From Brachypodius melanocephalos (lineage: Eukaryota > Chordata > Aves > Passeriformes > Pycnonotidae), in the NCBI GenBank assembly GCA_013398615.1, contig VZSR01001685.1, positions 30,033,556 through 30,097,555 on the forward strand: 64,000 nt of DNA, in the 5' to 3' direction. The translations under genes and the position numbers were made by a program. The notes under the pieces were generated by a model. The model was not told where the DNA came from and did not search any database. It worked only from the letters and a program-made list of their open reading frames with translations. Shown in pieces: positions 13,747 to 25,808 of this stretch. The first letter of the stretch is position 1. The number at the start of each line of letters is the position of its first letter.

Positions 13747-15204
13747 GGCTGCTCAACAAACTGACACCTCAGAGTTAGATGCAAATGAAGTTTGAGAAAA
13801 ACCACAGTAGATTACTAAAAGATTTTTTCCAGACTTCCAGAGACTTGTAGGCATTTTTAGACAATTTTAAAAGCAAAATGCATGGAGTTTATTAATTCAA
13901 AATAAGATCAGAAATGTTCTTTTTGTTTTACACATCTTTAAATTAGTGAAGCTGTATATAGCTATATGTCTCCATGGTTGTGGCTGATTTCTTTTCCAGT
14001 TTGTGCCATTTCTCATCACACTGCCTGGTACAAAATCCTGTGAATGTATTAATCCCTCTGTATCAGAACTAAGCTGATTGCTAGCTGAGGCTTAAGGAGA
14101 TAGTCCCATTGTAGCAGATATGTGCTGCCAGTATTTATCATCAGAATCCCCACAGAAGGTTTTTCTTGTGGGCCATGTGCTTCCAGGCTAATGCAATTTT
14201 TCCCATAGCTGCTTGTGATAAACAAACCCCATACAGAAGTTAAAAAACTCCTCTATTGGATCTCCAAGCAGATAAGCTCAGTTGCTCCTTCTGAACAAAT
14301 ATTCCCCTTGTCTGGAGTTCCACTGTAACTCTGAGAACAGAAGTTTTTCTGGGGCAAGCAGACAGCTTCTGTGGGGAGTTCATTTGAGGTAAAGGAGCCT
14401 CCATGTCAGGAGAAAAGTGTTTACCAGCTCTCCAGTGTTTACTGACAGGTGATCTGGGTCAGCTGTGAATTTAATCAGAGACGGTGTAGCAGCAGAGGCA
14501 AGGAATTCTCTATGCATCTGTCCTTGGGTTTGGAGGACTCTTTGATTCCTCCTTTGAGAACCTCATTACACTATTAGGAAGTATGAGAAATGTATAAGAG
14601 GAAGGAGAAAGATGAGAAAGTACGACCTATGCATCACTCCATAACTCAGGCGGGAGAGGGGGAAGTGTTGCTCTCAGTTCCCAGGTGGGAGCTGGCAGAG
14701 GCTCACATGGATCCCACACATCACAACTTTCCTTTTCCAGGGAGCTCTGCCTTTAGTCAATGCGGTGTTGATGGCCTCAGAAGGTCCCTCTGGTTTACTT
14801 AATCCTGCCAACAGATCCAAATTGCTTAGAAATAACACCATAATTACGTTAGTCATACAGTTTGACACCAGCATGGGAATTAAACTATGCAAAGGCATTC
14901 TCCTGTCTGTGCCATGCAATTGTTATTTCTGTGATCAGAAGGCACACATCTCATTTATCATAACAACTTGTGCTGAGAGATAAAAGTGCAACGTTTTTAA
15001 TTAATTGCCATGCTAGAAATTTGAAATCAGATATAAACAGGTTTGACTAAGAAATTAACTGTGATGTGTCTTTCTTCAAGTTATTTTCTTTAAAAGAGAG
15101 TGCTGGTGTACTGCCAATTTTTTGCCATCTTTTCCAGTTACAATAATATTGCAAAATGAAGTTTTTCCTGAGGGCAGAATCTATCAATAGAATACTTTCA
15201 CATG

Positions 15205-15224
15205 CTGGGAGAAATTTCTCCCAG
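15205..15224. repeat. Perfect 20-bp palindrome without loop
   Basis: CTGGGAGAAA is followed immediately by its exact reverse complement. The centre contains GAA-AT-TTC, the spacing of a heat-shock-element half-site pair, but this is one site only and no function can be claimed. Confidence 0.85.
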
Positions 15225-18200
15225 TCAACATTTCATCAGGTAGATTGATTCTTCTTTTTCTCAGGAACATTATTTGCAACTATGATGAATTCTTACCACA
15301 TTTTATTTCCTGTTTTAACACTGTATAGAAACAATAAAAATACTGAAATTTACTTTTATGATGTTCTTTGCAAATGGAATTATTGAAGAAAGGTGCTGGA
15401 CCAGGAATATGCTAAGTGACTCTTAAAGGTTTGCAGTGTATTTTTAATATATAAGCATAAAAAGCTTACATTATAAATTTTAAAAATCTTACTTTTTTTT
15501 ACCTTTTGTGAACTAATGCAATTGAACTACAGTAGCATCAAGATCTTTGTTCAGTACAATGGCTAAAAGGCTGAATTCTGCCTTCTGAATTCTACATTAC
15601 AACTTCTGCCATTACTATAGCTAGTTTTGGATTATCCTGAATACCCAGCCATTATGATTTTTAATGTTATAGCAACAAATGACAGACTGGATACTCCAGT
15701 TAATGGAGCTGTTAATGGGGAGCATTTGAATATACTAGCAATAATTAGAGAAGATAACTCCCTGGTCAAAGCCTTTTATACAGACAATCTCAACAGTCCA
15801 AGTCTGTTGACTTCTTCTTTCCCAAGAGATACTTTTTGGAGCAATATGCTCCAAATTATTAATAATAATGATTTCCAGCAAAAAAATCATCAGAGCACTT
15901 ATTTACTGCAAGTTTACAGACCTTTCTTGATGATTTTATTGGTGATAGATGAAGGTAAATGTTCACCCTGATAAACTTGCTTTTAGAGAAACAAGAGAGA
16001 CGAGAGACTCTTCCTCATCTTCCTACATCAATTTTGTTTTCTTTATATTGAATAGGAATCAGAGATGGATATAATATTGCTACACTCGTAGCTAGTGAAA
16101 TATGCACAATAGCAGCTGTTAAGCATGTGGAAATTAATTCACATGCAAACACTTTTAGAACAAAATTGGGAAAGAAAAATATAAATGAGGTCCAGATAAC
16201 AATTTAAACACCACTGTTGCTATGCACAAATGTGCAATTTTTGAATGTATGTATGCAACTATTTTGAAATCCTAGTATTTTCAGCAGAAACATGTTAAGG
16301 ATTGCTATGGTTATTCATTTATTGTCAGAAAATTACAGGGAAATACATAATCCCTGATATTTGTCTCATGAGAACATAAGTCATGTTTGTTTTTTCCCAT
16401 CAGTGACTTCATCTTGCAGGATGCTACAAGAAGATCAACTGCTAAATATGCTAAGTCATAGCACAAGGGGCACCCATGCAGTCAGGAGTGCCATGCCCAG
16501 AGCTCAGCCTAAGCCTGATCTGAGTGGGACTGACAGGACTGGCTGCAGAATCACAGTGTGAAGAGGCAACATTTAGAAAAAAGTGACACAAGTCAAATGC
16601 AGTGTATTTCTGATCACTAAGCTGCAAAATCCGTGCTTTAACACTTGACAAATTAAAACCTCTTTGTGTATCTATGTTGCTGAGGTAATTTATCACAGCA
16701 TGATGTTGTGTTGGCTGTTCGTATCTCCTTTACTAGAGCAGTTGGATATAGCTCAGTGATAAAAATATATAATTTTATTCCTGTGTTTGTTTCTGTGGAA
16801 CTTCTCATTATCTGTGATTGCTAACAGCCCCTTCTTGTTTACCTTTATGGAGTTTATTTAGAGCATATATGATAACTCATTCTATTTTTCTTTCCTCTTG
16901 ATACACCACTCTGCTGCTGAGATGGCAGAAAGAGGTAATCATTGGAGTATGGGTGTAATTACTCTTACTTTAGCACAGTACTCACAAATTTGGTTTTTTA
17001 GTAAGACCACAGATATACAAAGCACAGAATATTTTTATGTAGATGAAATATGATATTTTTAGATCAGGTAAGACAATGTAATTTTAGTCAAATTTATTAA
17101 CTTGTATGTACAATATGGTGGATTAGTTTGCATTTGAAATGCCTTTCTCTTGAGTGTCTGTGTCTCTTCCCTCCAACATCACAGCCTTTACACTGCTATC
17201 AAAATTCTGGATGTTTTCCCTGTTTCTTACTAGTTAAAGTAATAATATTCTAAATTCTATGTCAGTTTTACAATCTTACACATAGTTGTCCTTTAGTTGA
17301 TTACTGTTTCTTTAAGCAGAAGTATTAACACAAGAAAAAATCCCTAAACTTGATAAAAGCGAGGAACAGCAAAACTCTCTTAGCTAAATTTCAATTTCAC
17401 AGGTACAAGCATTTTAGATATCAGGAATAAATGAAGAACCAGTTCTCTTCTTTTGAACTAATTCTGTTTCTAGTATAACTAAATGACATGCTCCACTGCC
17501 CACGCTTCCTATGCCAAATGGATTTTCTCTTCAGGTTTTACAGTTTTAATATCTGTGATTTCTCAAATGCACACCTATAATTTTGTATTTTTATTGCTTT
17601 CAGGATGCCATTTGGGAAGACTCTGTCCTTTTCTTTGGTCACCATGCTAACAATTATTTTCTAAGGTTACAGATGAAGTGAAAATATGTTCAGGAAGGAA
17701 TTTCGTGGTGTTAAGATGAGGAAAATAAATGCTGTCAGCAACAGACTCATGATTAGAAAGGAAAGAATAAGCTAGTGGTTCTCTACTTTTCCCTTTTAAT
17801 CACCTGTTCACAAGATCTTCAGTTTATTATCTTGTTTCTAATCTTTTTCAAATGTCAGGAAGACTTATATGAATGTCATAGGTTAAGATTACTGAACGGC
17901 AGTGAGCTTTTTTTCATTACTTTCACAGAAGAAAGTTAACAAACCTTTACTTTATGTCCTCGTTAAAATGGCAGAGAGTGCAAAATGCAGCTTCAAGAAA
18001 TCACATCTATATGAAAAATTTAAAGAAGCTGTGTAAAAAGAGAAAGTCCTCAATGTTAATTATTAAAGCCCTTATCCCAATGGCTATTTTCTTTCCAAAG
18101 TGTTTACAGATTTGACTTTTTCCTAAAATATATTCTTGGTTCAATCATAATTTTTTTAAAAAATCAAATTCAAATAGCAGCAATAATCCATTTCATCTCA

Positions 18201-21200
18201 CTTGTGTTAATTAAAGCTGAAAGAAAGAAAAGCTGGTCTCTTTTTCTCGGTTGCTGTGGGAGAACCTAAATGCAAAAGCACTAAATATGTGAATACAGTC
18301 AAGTGCTTAGACATTTTTGTAGGAAAAAAGCCATATGACACCTTTCACATATGCCAGAAATCTGAAGGGTAGTGACATGAGGTTCAGAAACAAACAGTAG
18401 GACTCCATGTATGTCCTCCTTTCTCCAGCTGTGGACTGCAAGTTGAACTAAGACAGCATCTTTGGTTAGCCATCCTTTTCCCTACCCAGAATTTGATTAT
18501 CCAACTCCCACAGGGTAGAACAAGCTCACTGCAGATACACTCCCGGGACAAAAGTCACCTTGAGTCTTTCACAAACTCTTGTTGACTGTATCTGTGCTAT
18601 CATACAGCAATGGACACAGGAATCATTTTTTTGTTGCAATATTCAAATTTTTGCCAATTGTTCTTTTTCAGTTTCGTGTGGAGTGATAGAATAAAGAAAA
18701 AGATGGAATGGTGGGAGTGGTTCATAGAGGGCATGATTGGTTCTTAATGGCTTGGCAATTTGTCTTTTGGAGTAGCCAGCATAGAAACTACATACCTGAT
18801 AAATTAAATCATGTCTGTTTTAGAGTGCTCAGCAGGTGAAGCCATTGGGGCAAATACAAACTATTGCACTGCTGAAAGTATTTGTAGTTTTAACAAAGCT
18901 ACAACCTAGTTGTAGAGAGATAGTTCTGGTGTTATATTTTAAAACAGCTTATTATTTCACCTCTTGGTTTCAAATTGTAACTCAGGTATGACCATGTCAG
19001 TAAAAGGAAGCTGCTGCTGCTGTTGATTTGCTGGGTTTTCTACTGAACCCTGCCATGCAGTGACAGTGTCAATAAGTCAATATTCCAATTAGCACTGGAG
19101 ACACCTGTATGAAATGTTCTTGGCTTTGTGGACACACTGGCACTTCCCCAGTGTGCCACTGTGTCAACAAGTGTTCCTGCTGGATGAAGCAGACACCAGC
19201 CAAGGCAGTGTCTGGGAGCTCAGGGGATGGGTGGCTCCTGGATGCCAGGGGTCCATGTGGTTCCAGGGTCTGCATGCTAAAGGGGCTGTGGGTTGTGAAA
19301 GGTGGAGTCCCCAGCACAACAAGGAGGCTCCATATGCTTCAAGGTGGCACAATAAATATGTAACCTCATGGCCCAGTATGACCTTGTTTCTGGCAGTCAT
19401 GGATGCAGTGATTTCCAGGGCAGCCTGTCAAACATGTTCAGTCGTCACAATATGGATTGCCTTCATGAAAGCTTAGCTTTTGTGTAGCTCACTAAGAGAA
19501 ATGACCAACTTTTCGGGAGTGATTGCATATAATGAGTCCTGTTCTTGGGAATAGAGGAAATCAAGGTGCTGGCATTTGCAGGTATGTCTGTAGGAGACAG
19601 AAGGGGAGAAAAACATGAATTTTGAAAGTAAATAAAAACTGCGCTCTTCTCAAAATACAAGTAATTCTGTAGTTCTGGGGGTTTTTATTTGTCGTTTCAT
19701 TCTTCTTTTTGTAACACTCATATAAATATCCTGATTAATGATGAAAGGTTTTTTTTCCAAAACTCAGTCTTTGTGCTATGCTACCCACTGGTTAGCAGGG
19801 TCATGTCTTCCCCATTGCGTGTTTGACAGAACTGAGGATCTTTAACTTCCCACCTCTGCTGACAGTACAGGGATTTAACACTGAAAGCTACTTGTGTGGG
19901 GGTTTTTTATGAAACAGTGAAATAATTTATTGAGTAACTTATTGAGTAAGCAAACATAAATATACTTGGTAAAAAATAGTAAAAAATGCTTTATTATTTT
20001 TATCATAAATACTCTATATTTAACTAATATTAAACTTTAAAAACTTGTGTTGAGGTGTATTTTCTAAGATATGTAAATGAAAACTGTGTCTGACCTTTGA
20101 ACAGAGTCATTTCATTGCTGTGATGTCAGTGACTGAACTACAGAAGTGGCTACATGAGCAAAAGGTCTGTGATTCACCTCTCTCCCAATATCATTCTGTA
20201 TCAGAATAGAGGTTCATCCTTTTAGTAGACCCACAAAAGCAAACACTAGTAAAATCTCCCACATTATTCTGCAGAAACTACATTCTGTAAAACTGCAAAA
20301 TTTTGCCAAATGCAGGTATAAAATTCAAAATATTGTTTAAGCTATATTGGTACATTAAGCATATTTACACCTCTAACATGGTAGCCTTTCCACTGTCTTC
20401 TGCATTTTGTACCCCAATTTCTTTTTTATTATTTCTTTCATTTTAAAATTCTTTGTGATAGCTAGAACCTTTCCTCAATTAGAAAAACGTGGAACCTGAT
20501 AGTCTGCATAAGTGGGACGCTTTCCATATGCAAATGCTCTAGCAGTTAGCTCTCTTGGTAATGCATGAAAAATACATTCAGGTATTTGCAAATGCAAGAC
20601 TGCATGCACACACCATAAAACTTTGTTATACTGCTCTGTGAAAATCAAGACCTCAGTTTCATCCTCAGAGTCCTAGGGGATGCCTGTGCCACGCTAGATA
20701 ATTTCTGCATCCACACTGCTGTGATACTCTGTCACACATGCCAGAATTTCTCTCACAGTCTTGTATGTGAGCTGCCTGAGAAGCACCCAGAGGTGTAAAA
20801 GCAGGAAGTAAAGCAGGATGTCCCCTGTTTATGAACATTATCAGACCTGAGTGGAATATTTATATTCCTAATGGGATGCTCTCATTTCACTTGCCCTCCT
20901 GTTCCTCATCTACTCAGCAACAGGCTGTACACCTGTGTGACAGCTGAAGCCTGTGTCAGTGACAGCACTAATCCCTGCCACCCCTGCCCTCACTCATTGT
21001 TCTGACATGGCAGCAATACCATTTGAGTTGTGGCTGGCATCCGAGCAGACAAAAATGTGCTGTGCACCATCCATCATGACTGTCCTTGTGAGCATGTGTC
21101 AGCAGGTGTGGCATATCCTGAAAAACCTGCTGAACCTAAAACTGAGCCACTGTTATCTGCAAATGGGTTTTGTCTTCCTTTGGGGATAGACCTTCATAAG

Positions 21201-23199
21201 GCAGTAGTGTCCCTAACCCCCCTAAACTGTGCCTGTGTCAGAGAAACAAAACACAGAGATTTTAATTTAGAAAATACAGCCAGATAATCATTCTGTTGGC
21301 ATGTTTATTTTGCACATCTTGGAATGAGGGATTTACAGACTTTTAATACCTGAACAGGATTTGAGAACCTGTGCTCTTAAATGAAGTAGGTTTGGGCACT
21401 GTTTTATTTTAGGAGAGGTGTCGAATATTGAATTTATTATTTGAATACAAGTAAAGCAAATACTTTCTCTGTTACTTACTGCAAACAGAACAAGAGTTAG
21501 AACAGACTCTATTTCCAGACCAACTTAAATGAAAAACTGTAAGAAAACATGAATAGACTCTAAAATCTATTGCATCCCTCACACATCAGAACTTGGTGAC
21601 ACCTTGAAATGAGCACTAGGTTTCTGGTGGGTAACTGATACTTGATCTTGGCCCAATCCTCTTGTACGAGCTGAAGCTAAGAAGCATTTCCATGTTTTGG
21701 TTCATAACCTTTTTTTTCTAATAAGCTCAGCCTTTTGAACTCTTTAAAGTGGTGGGGAGGAGAAAAGCTTTTGAGGGATAAAACAAAAATAAAGGACATA
21801 ATTTGCATTAAAAAATGGTTGGTTGTCATTAAAGGGTTAATTCTCCACTGATCCTGGAGCCTTTATGGTGGTAACTCAGTACTTTAGTGAATGGCATAAA
21901 ATGAAGGAATGAATGAAGAAATGCTCTACAATGTACTGTTTCCCAATGTTATTTTATGTCTGTGTGGATCACTGTATGAGAGGAGTTGAGGATGGGAGGC
22001 AGCTCTTGCTGGGACAGCAGTGCAGTCCTGCATGGGCCAGACTGACTGCACTGTACAGATAACACAATGCCATGTGCTCAAGCACAGCCATGCTCTGCAG
22101 AGCACATTTTCCATAGATACAGGTACAAATATCACACAACCCAAGAGAATTTCCCGTTGTCACTTTTGGAACATTGTCCACTACAGGCCACAGTGTCCTG
22201 AATCCCTGGGAGGCTTCATTGCTGGATGCGTGTTTTCCTTTTCCCTAAAATAAAGCAGCTTGGGTTGACAGTGATCACATGAATGAGCAAGAGGCAAATG
22301 TAAAACGTGAAAACCTTCTTCCTTCTTACTGGAGTTCACCAACTCCAAGTCAGTAGGCTAAAAACAAAAACAAACAAACGAAAAAAGATTTAGTTCAGGT
22401 TATTATAAAATATACAATTGAGTAGTGAAAAGCAACAATACTGATCTAAACTTTATTTAATTACAGACTTGAGGGGCAGGTCACACTAACACTAGGAGCT
22501 TAAGCTCTCATCCAAAGTTGTATCCTCTCTTATATCAGCACTGCTTTTCCATTCTGACCTACCTGCTTGGAAAACACGTAAAAATATTTTTAAGTATAGA
22601 ATCATAAATTCTTTTAAGATTCATAAGTAGTGTCTGGCAACATGAAAAGGTTGTAAGGTTGAGATTCCAGCAGAGAATGGGTTAGCACAGCTCATTGTAA
22701 GCTGGTATATACAATTTATATCAGACAATCATAAATGTTTTTAAAGTTTAGTTGTATCTTTGGCTCTGCTTGCAAGTAAAAAAAAAATCATGATGTTAAC
22801 AGCAGTGTCTGATAAGGAGTTGAACATGAGGAAGCAAGAGATTAGTAGACAGTATGCTGAAGTGTAATGTTGAATCACATTCATTTTTATTCAGAGGGAC
22901 CATTCAGCCCATTGTTTTCCTCCGGCCATTCTGTTTGTTGCAATGTAAGGTTTAGGGATCTTATTTATTCGTAAAATTAATTAAAATAGCAATGCTAAAG
23001 CTTTAAAAATCTGCCTGCATCTTTCATGACTCCTTGTACTCCCTTCCTTATTTTAAATGACAAGCATGAGATTAGTAGTTTATGCAGTATGTCCAGAAGA
23101 TTAATGTTTCCAGGTGATCTTAGAGAGCTGTTTCAGTTGAACAACCACCAGAATTTCCTATTGCATAGAGTAGAAAAAAAACCCCAAAAAACAATAAAA

Positions 23200-23222
23200 A
23201 ACAACAACAACAACAACAAAAA
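23200..23222. repeat. (AAC)n microsatellite
   Basis: About six CAA/AAC units sit inside a longer A-rich tract that starts near 23173. The structure resembles a degenerate simple repeat. Confidence 0.9.
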
Positions 23223-25621
23223 GGAAACAAATAATCTAACCATCTAAAATCTGCAGGTACTGAGATTTAAGATAGGTCCTTGGCACCTTCCTATAGCAAT
23301 AATGCTAGATAAGAATTTTAGATTTGGTATTTCTAAGGCTGACGGGTGTTTTCTTTTCTATATAAAAGCAATTGGTTCCAGAATCCACTTCAACACAATA
23401 ATTTAACACTAGATCCAGGAATTCAATGTTTCATAGTGTTCCTATGTAATCTTCAATTTTCAGAAATTGTGTAATAAAGGTGATACGCAAAACTTGACAA
23501 AAACTTTCCAGGTGAAAAAAATACATGCTTCTTTTGCAAATGTTTTCACACACAAGTATATACATACAAATACATAAAGGAAAAGGAAAATACAGGAACT
23601 TTGGGCAGGAGTTTGCAGCGTGGGTGAAAATTTGCTTGGGGGTGAGGCTTGTGAATGTTTTAACTTCATCATGAAGCTGCAGAAGAAATGCTACGGCTGC
23701 CAATGAGACCCAGAGCAAAACTAAGGATTCTGAACTCCTTACAGGAATCTGATATAAATCCAAAATGCCTTCAGGAAAGCAAATGCCCAGCTGGTATTCA
23801 CTATCTTGTCTAGCTTTATGTATTTCTCATCCCAACTGCAGTAAAAATTAGTTTCCAAAGCCCTTTTACAAACATTTGTGATGTGTATTTATGTGAAGCT
23901 TGCTCAAAATGACTGTATTCTGAAAAAAGATTGGAAGTCTCATGGTCCCATAGATTTCTGGGGAGAAAAATTAACTCAGAGTGAAGGAGTTCTTGGTTCC
24001 TGTGATTTCTGAGCCAGATTACATATTTGCTTTGTGGGTAATAAAAATAGACAGTTTTATGGCAAAGCTGGCTTAGGCAGAAAATGCTACTAGGAAGCAT
24101 AGAGGAACATGAACCCAATTAACATGAGAGGTAGTAAATGTTCAGTGAGAGCTTCACTAGCACTGTGTACTAATATGCCTGGTAATTATACCTTTTCTTC
24201 TTTAAAATTCAACTGAAATATGTCATGCGGTCCTTTTGGTAATCCTTTTGATATTGAGATGATTTAATGAGGTTCAAAATAATTATTTTATTTCATAATA
24301 GGACTTTTAGAAGGCTATTACATTTTTTCATGTTATCGATTCTTTATATATGCAAATTTATGTCATTGATATTATGTAGTACTTCAAACCATTCGTGAGA
24401 ACCTCCGCAGCAGCATGTAAAGTATATTTGCATGCAAACTTGAATGTAGAAATACAAAAGTAAACATCAGAAGTCCAAAAAAATGCATGGAGAAGGATGA
24501 TGTTTTATGTTTCAAGAAAAGGTTTCTGATATGACTTTTATGATTTTTGTCATTACTGATGAGCAAAATAAATAGTATTTGAAGAAGGGTTTGAGGAAGT
24601 GAAGAGTGGGGGGATTATAAGGCCAAAACAAAGCTCGCTTTTGGTTGAGAAACACATTTGCATTTAAAAATGCACCAATATGTTATATCAGCAAGAACAG
24701 AGTAATAGGACATTTATGTAGTCAGCAAGGCTATTTGAAATTGTAGTGATTTCCTATTCCAGCTCCTAACAGTTAGGTACTGACAAAATCAGTATGGGAA
24801 GAAAGATAAAGAATCATGCTTTAGGACTTTAAGTAATCCTAAACTGCTAAGCATTTTAGGAGGAGAATCATGCTGAGATGATAAGAGAATGGAGGGAAAA
24901 TAATCTTATTTCTACCTAGTTCATGGTTCTTGTGTCTCCTTCCAAAGCATCTGGGGCTGCTGAAGGCAGAAAATTACAGTACATCAACTATCAATCTGAG
25001 AAGATATAGCATTTTCTCTATTCCTATCAACTCTTCTATTTTCCTTGCAGGAATGCCACAGAGATACAAATAGAACAGTGCATATCATTAATTTTGAAGA
25101 TTTTTGTATCTGCAATTTTAAAATGCCTTGCTTTTGCAATAGACTTCTACGTTTTTTGCAGTCTGGTTGCCAAATAGAATCTACTGGTCAACTTCAAAAG
25201 CTACCAATAAAGACAGTTAGAACATGGTTAGAATCTAAGCATTGCCGTTAAGGAAATATTGGATTTGGCGTAGCTTTTTTTGCATATCACCTCCACAATG
25301 TGCCAAATTTCAATGGAATTATCTCCACTTCTGACATCATTTCTTTCAATACATCCATGGCATTTTAATAAAAATGGTAGGCTTTACATTAATGAGTTAG
25401 TGAGACCATTTTTCTTCATGTCACTGCGGTATTATTTTATATTACTAAAACTATAATAGCATTAAGGTAATATTTATAGTTTTTTCATTATAAAGTATGA
25501 GCTAATTCTGTAGCTGGCCATAGTATGATTTACAATGTTTGTGTTACAAAGACAAAGCTTTTCAGGACTGTATTATGTGATATATTGGATATAAGGATTT
25601 TTTTTCCTCAGTGATGCTGAT

Positions 25622-25808
25622 GAACCACTGCACAGGCTGCCCAGGAAGGCTATGGGTGTCCCACTACTGGAAGTGTTCAAGATTAGCTTGGACAAGTGCT
25701 TGAGCAACCAGATCTAGTGAAAGATGTCCTTTCCCATGGCAGGACAGTTGGATTACTTGATGTTTAAAGCTCCTTTCTAACACACATTATTCTATAATTC
25801 TATGAGTC
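25622..25808 (+). mobile_element. CR1 LINE 3'-end fragment
   Basis: This is a 5'-truncated CR1 copy in the same orientation as RALYL. Blocks in order are a variant of the CACTGGCACAGGTTGCCCAG block, GGAAGTGTTCAAGATTAGCTT, a version of the CAACCTGATCTAGTG block, CCCATGGCAGGACAGTTGGA, and the terminal ATTCTATAATTCTATGAG tail. It contains small indels relative to the family pattern. It is noncoding. Confidence 0.9.

Larger units (their letters stand above)
13747..25621 (+). other. RALYL: RALYL intron segment
   Basis: Long AT-rich intron. I see no exon, RNA gene or clear transposon. Contents worth noting are a perfect 20-bp palindrome at 15205-15224, a run of short hairpins at 15686-15855, a GC-richer patch at about 19050-19400 with overlapping open frames on both strands, another at about 20930-21250, and an (AAC)n tract at 23200-23222. 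Confidence 0.7.

Noticed and set aside
15627..15971. 114-codon plus-strand open frame with protein-like composition
   Set aside because: No recognised domain, and the length is not beyond chance for 64 kb in six frames. Kept only as the site of a hairpin cluster.
19050..19400. GC-richer block with open frames on both strands and AATAAA near its end, considered as a terminal exon
   Set aside because: No splice acceptor with a matching frame, and no recognisable protein. AATAAA is frequent in AT-rich DNA.
22605..22640. Possible CR1 terminal repeat (TAGAATCATAAATTC)
   Set aside because: Only the short tail-like motif is present, with none of the following CR1 blocks.
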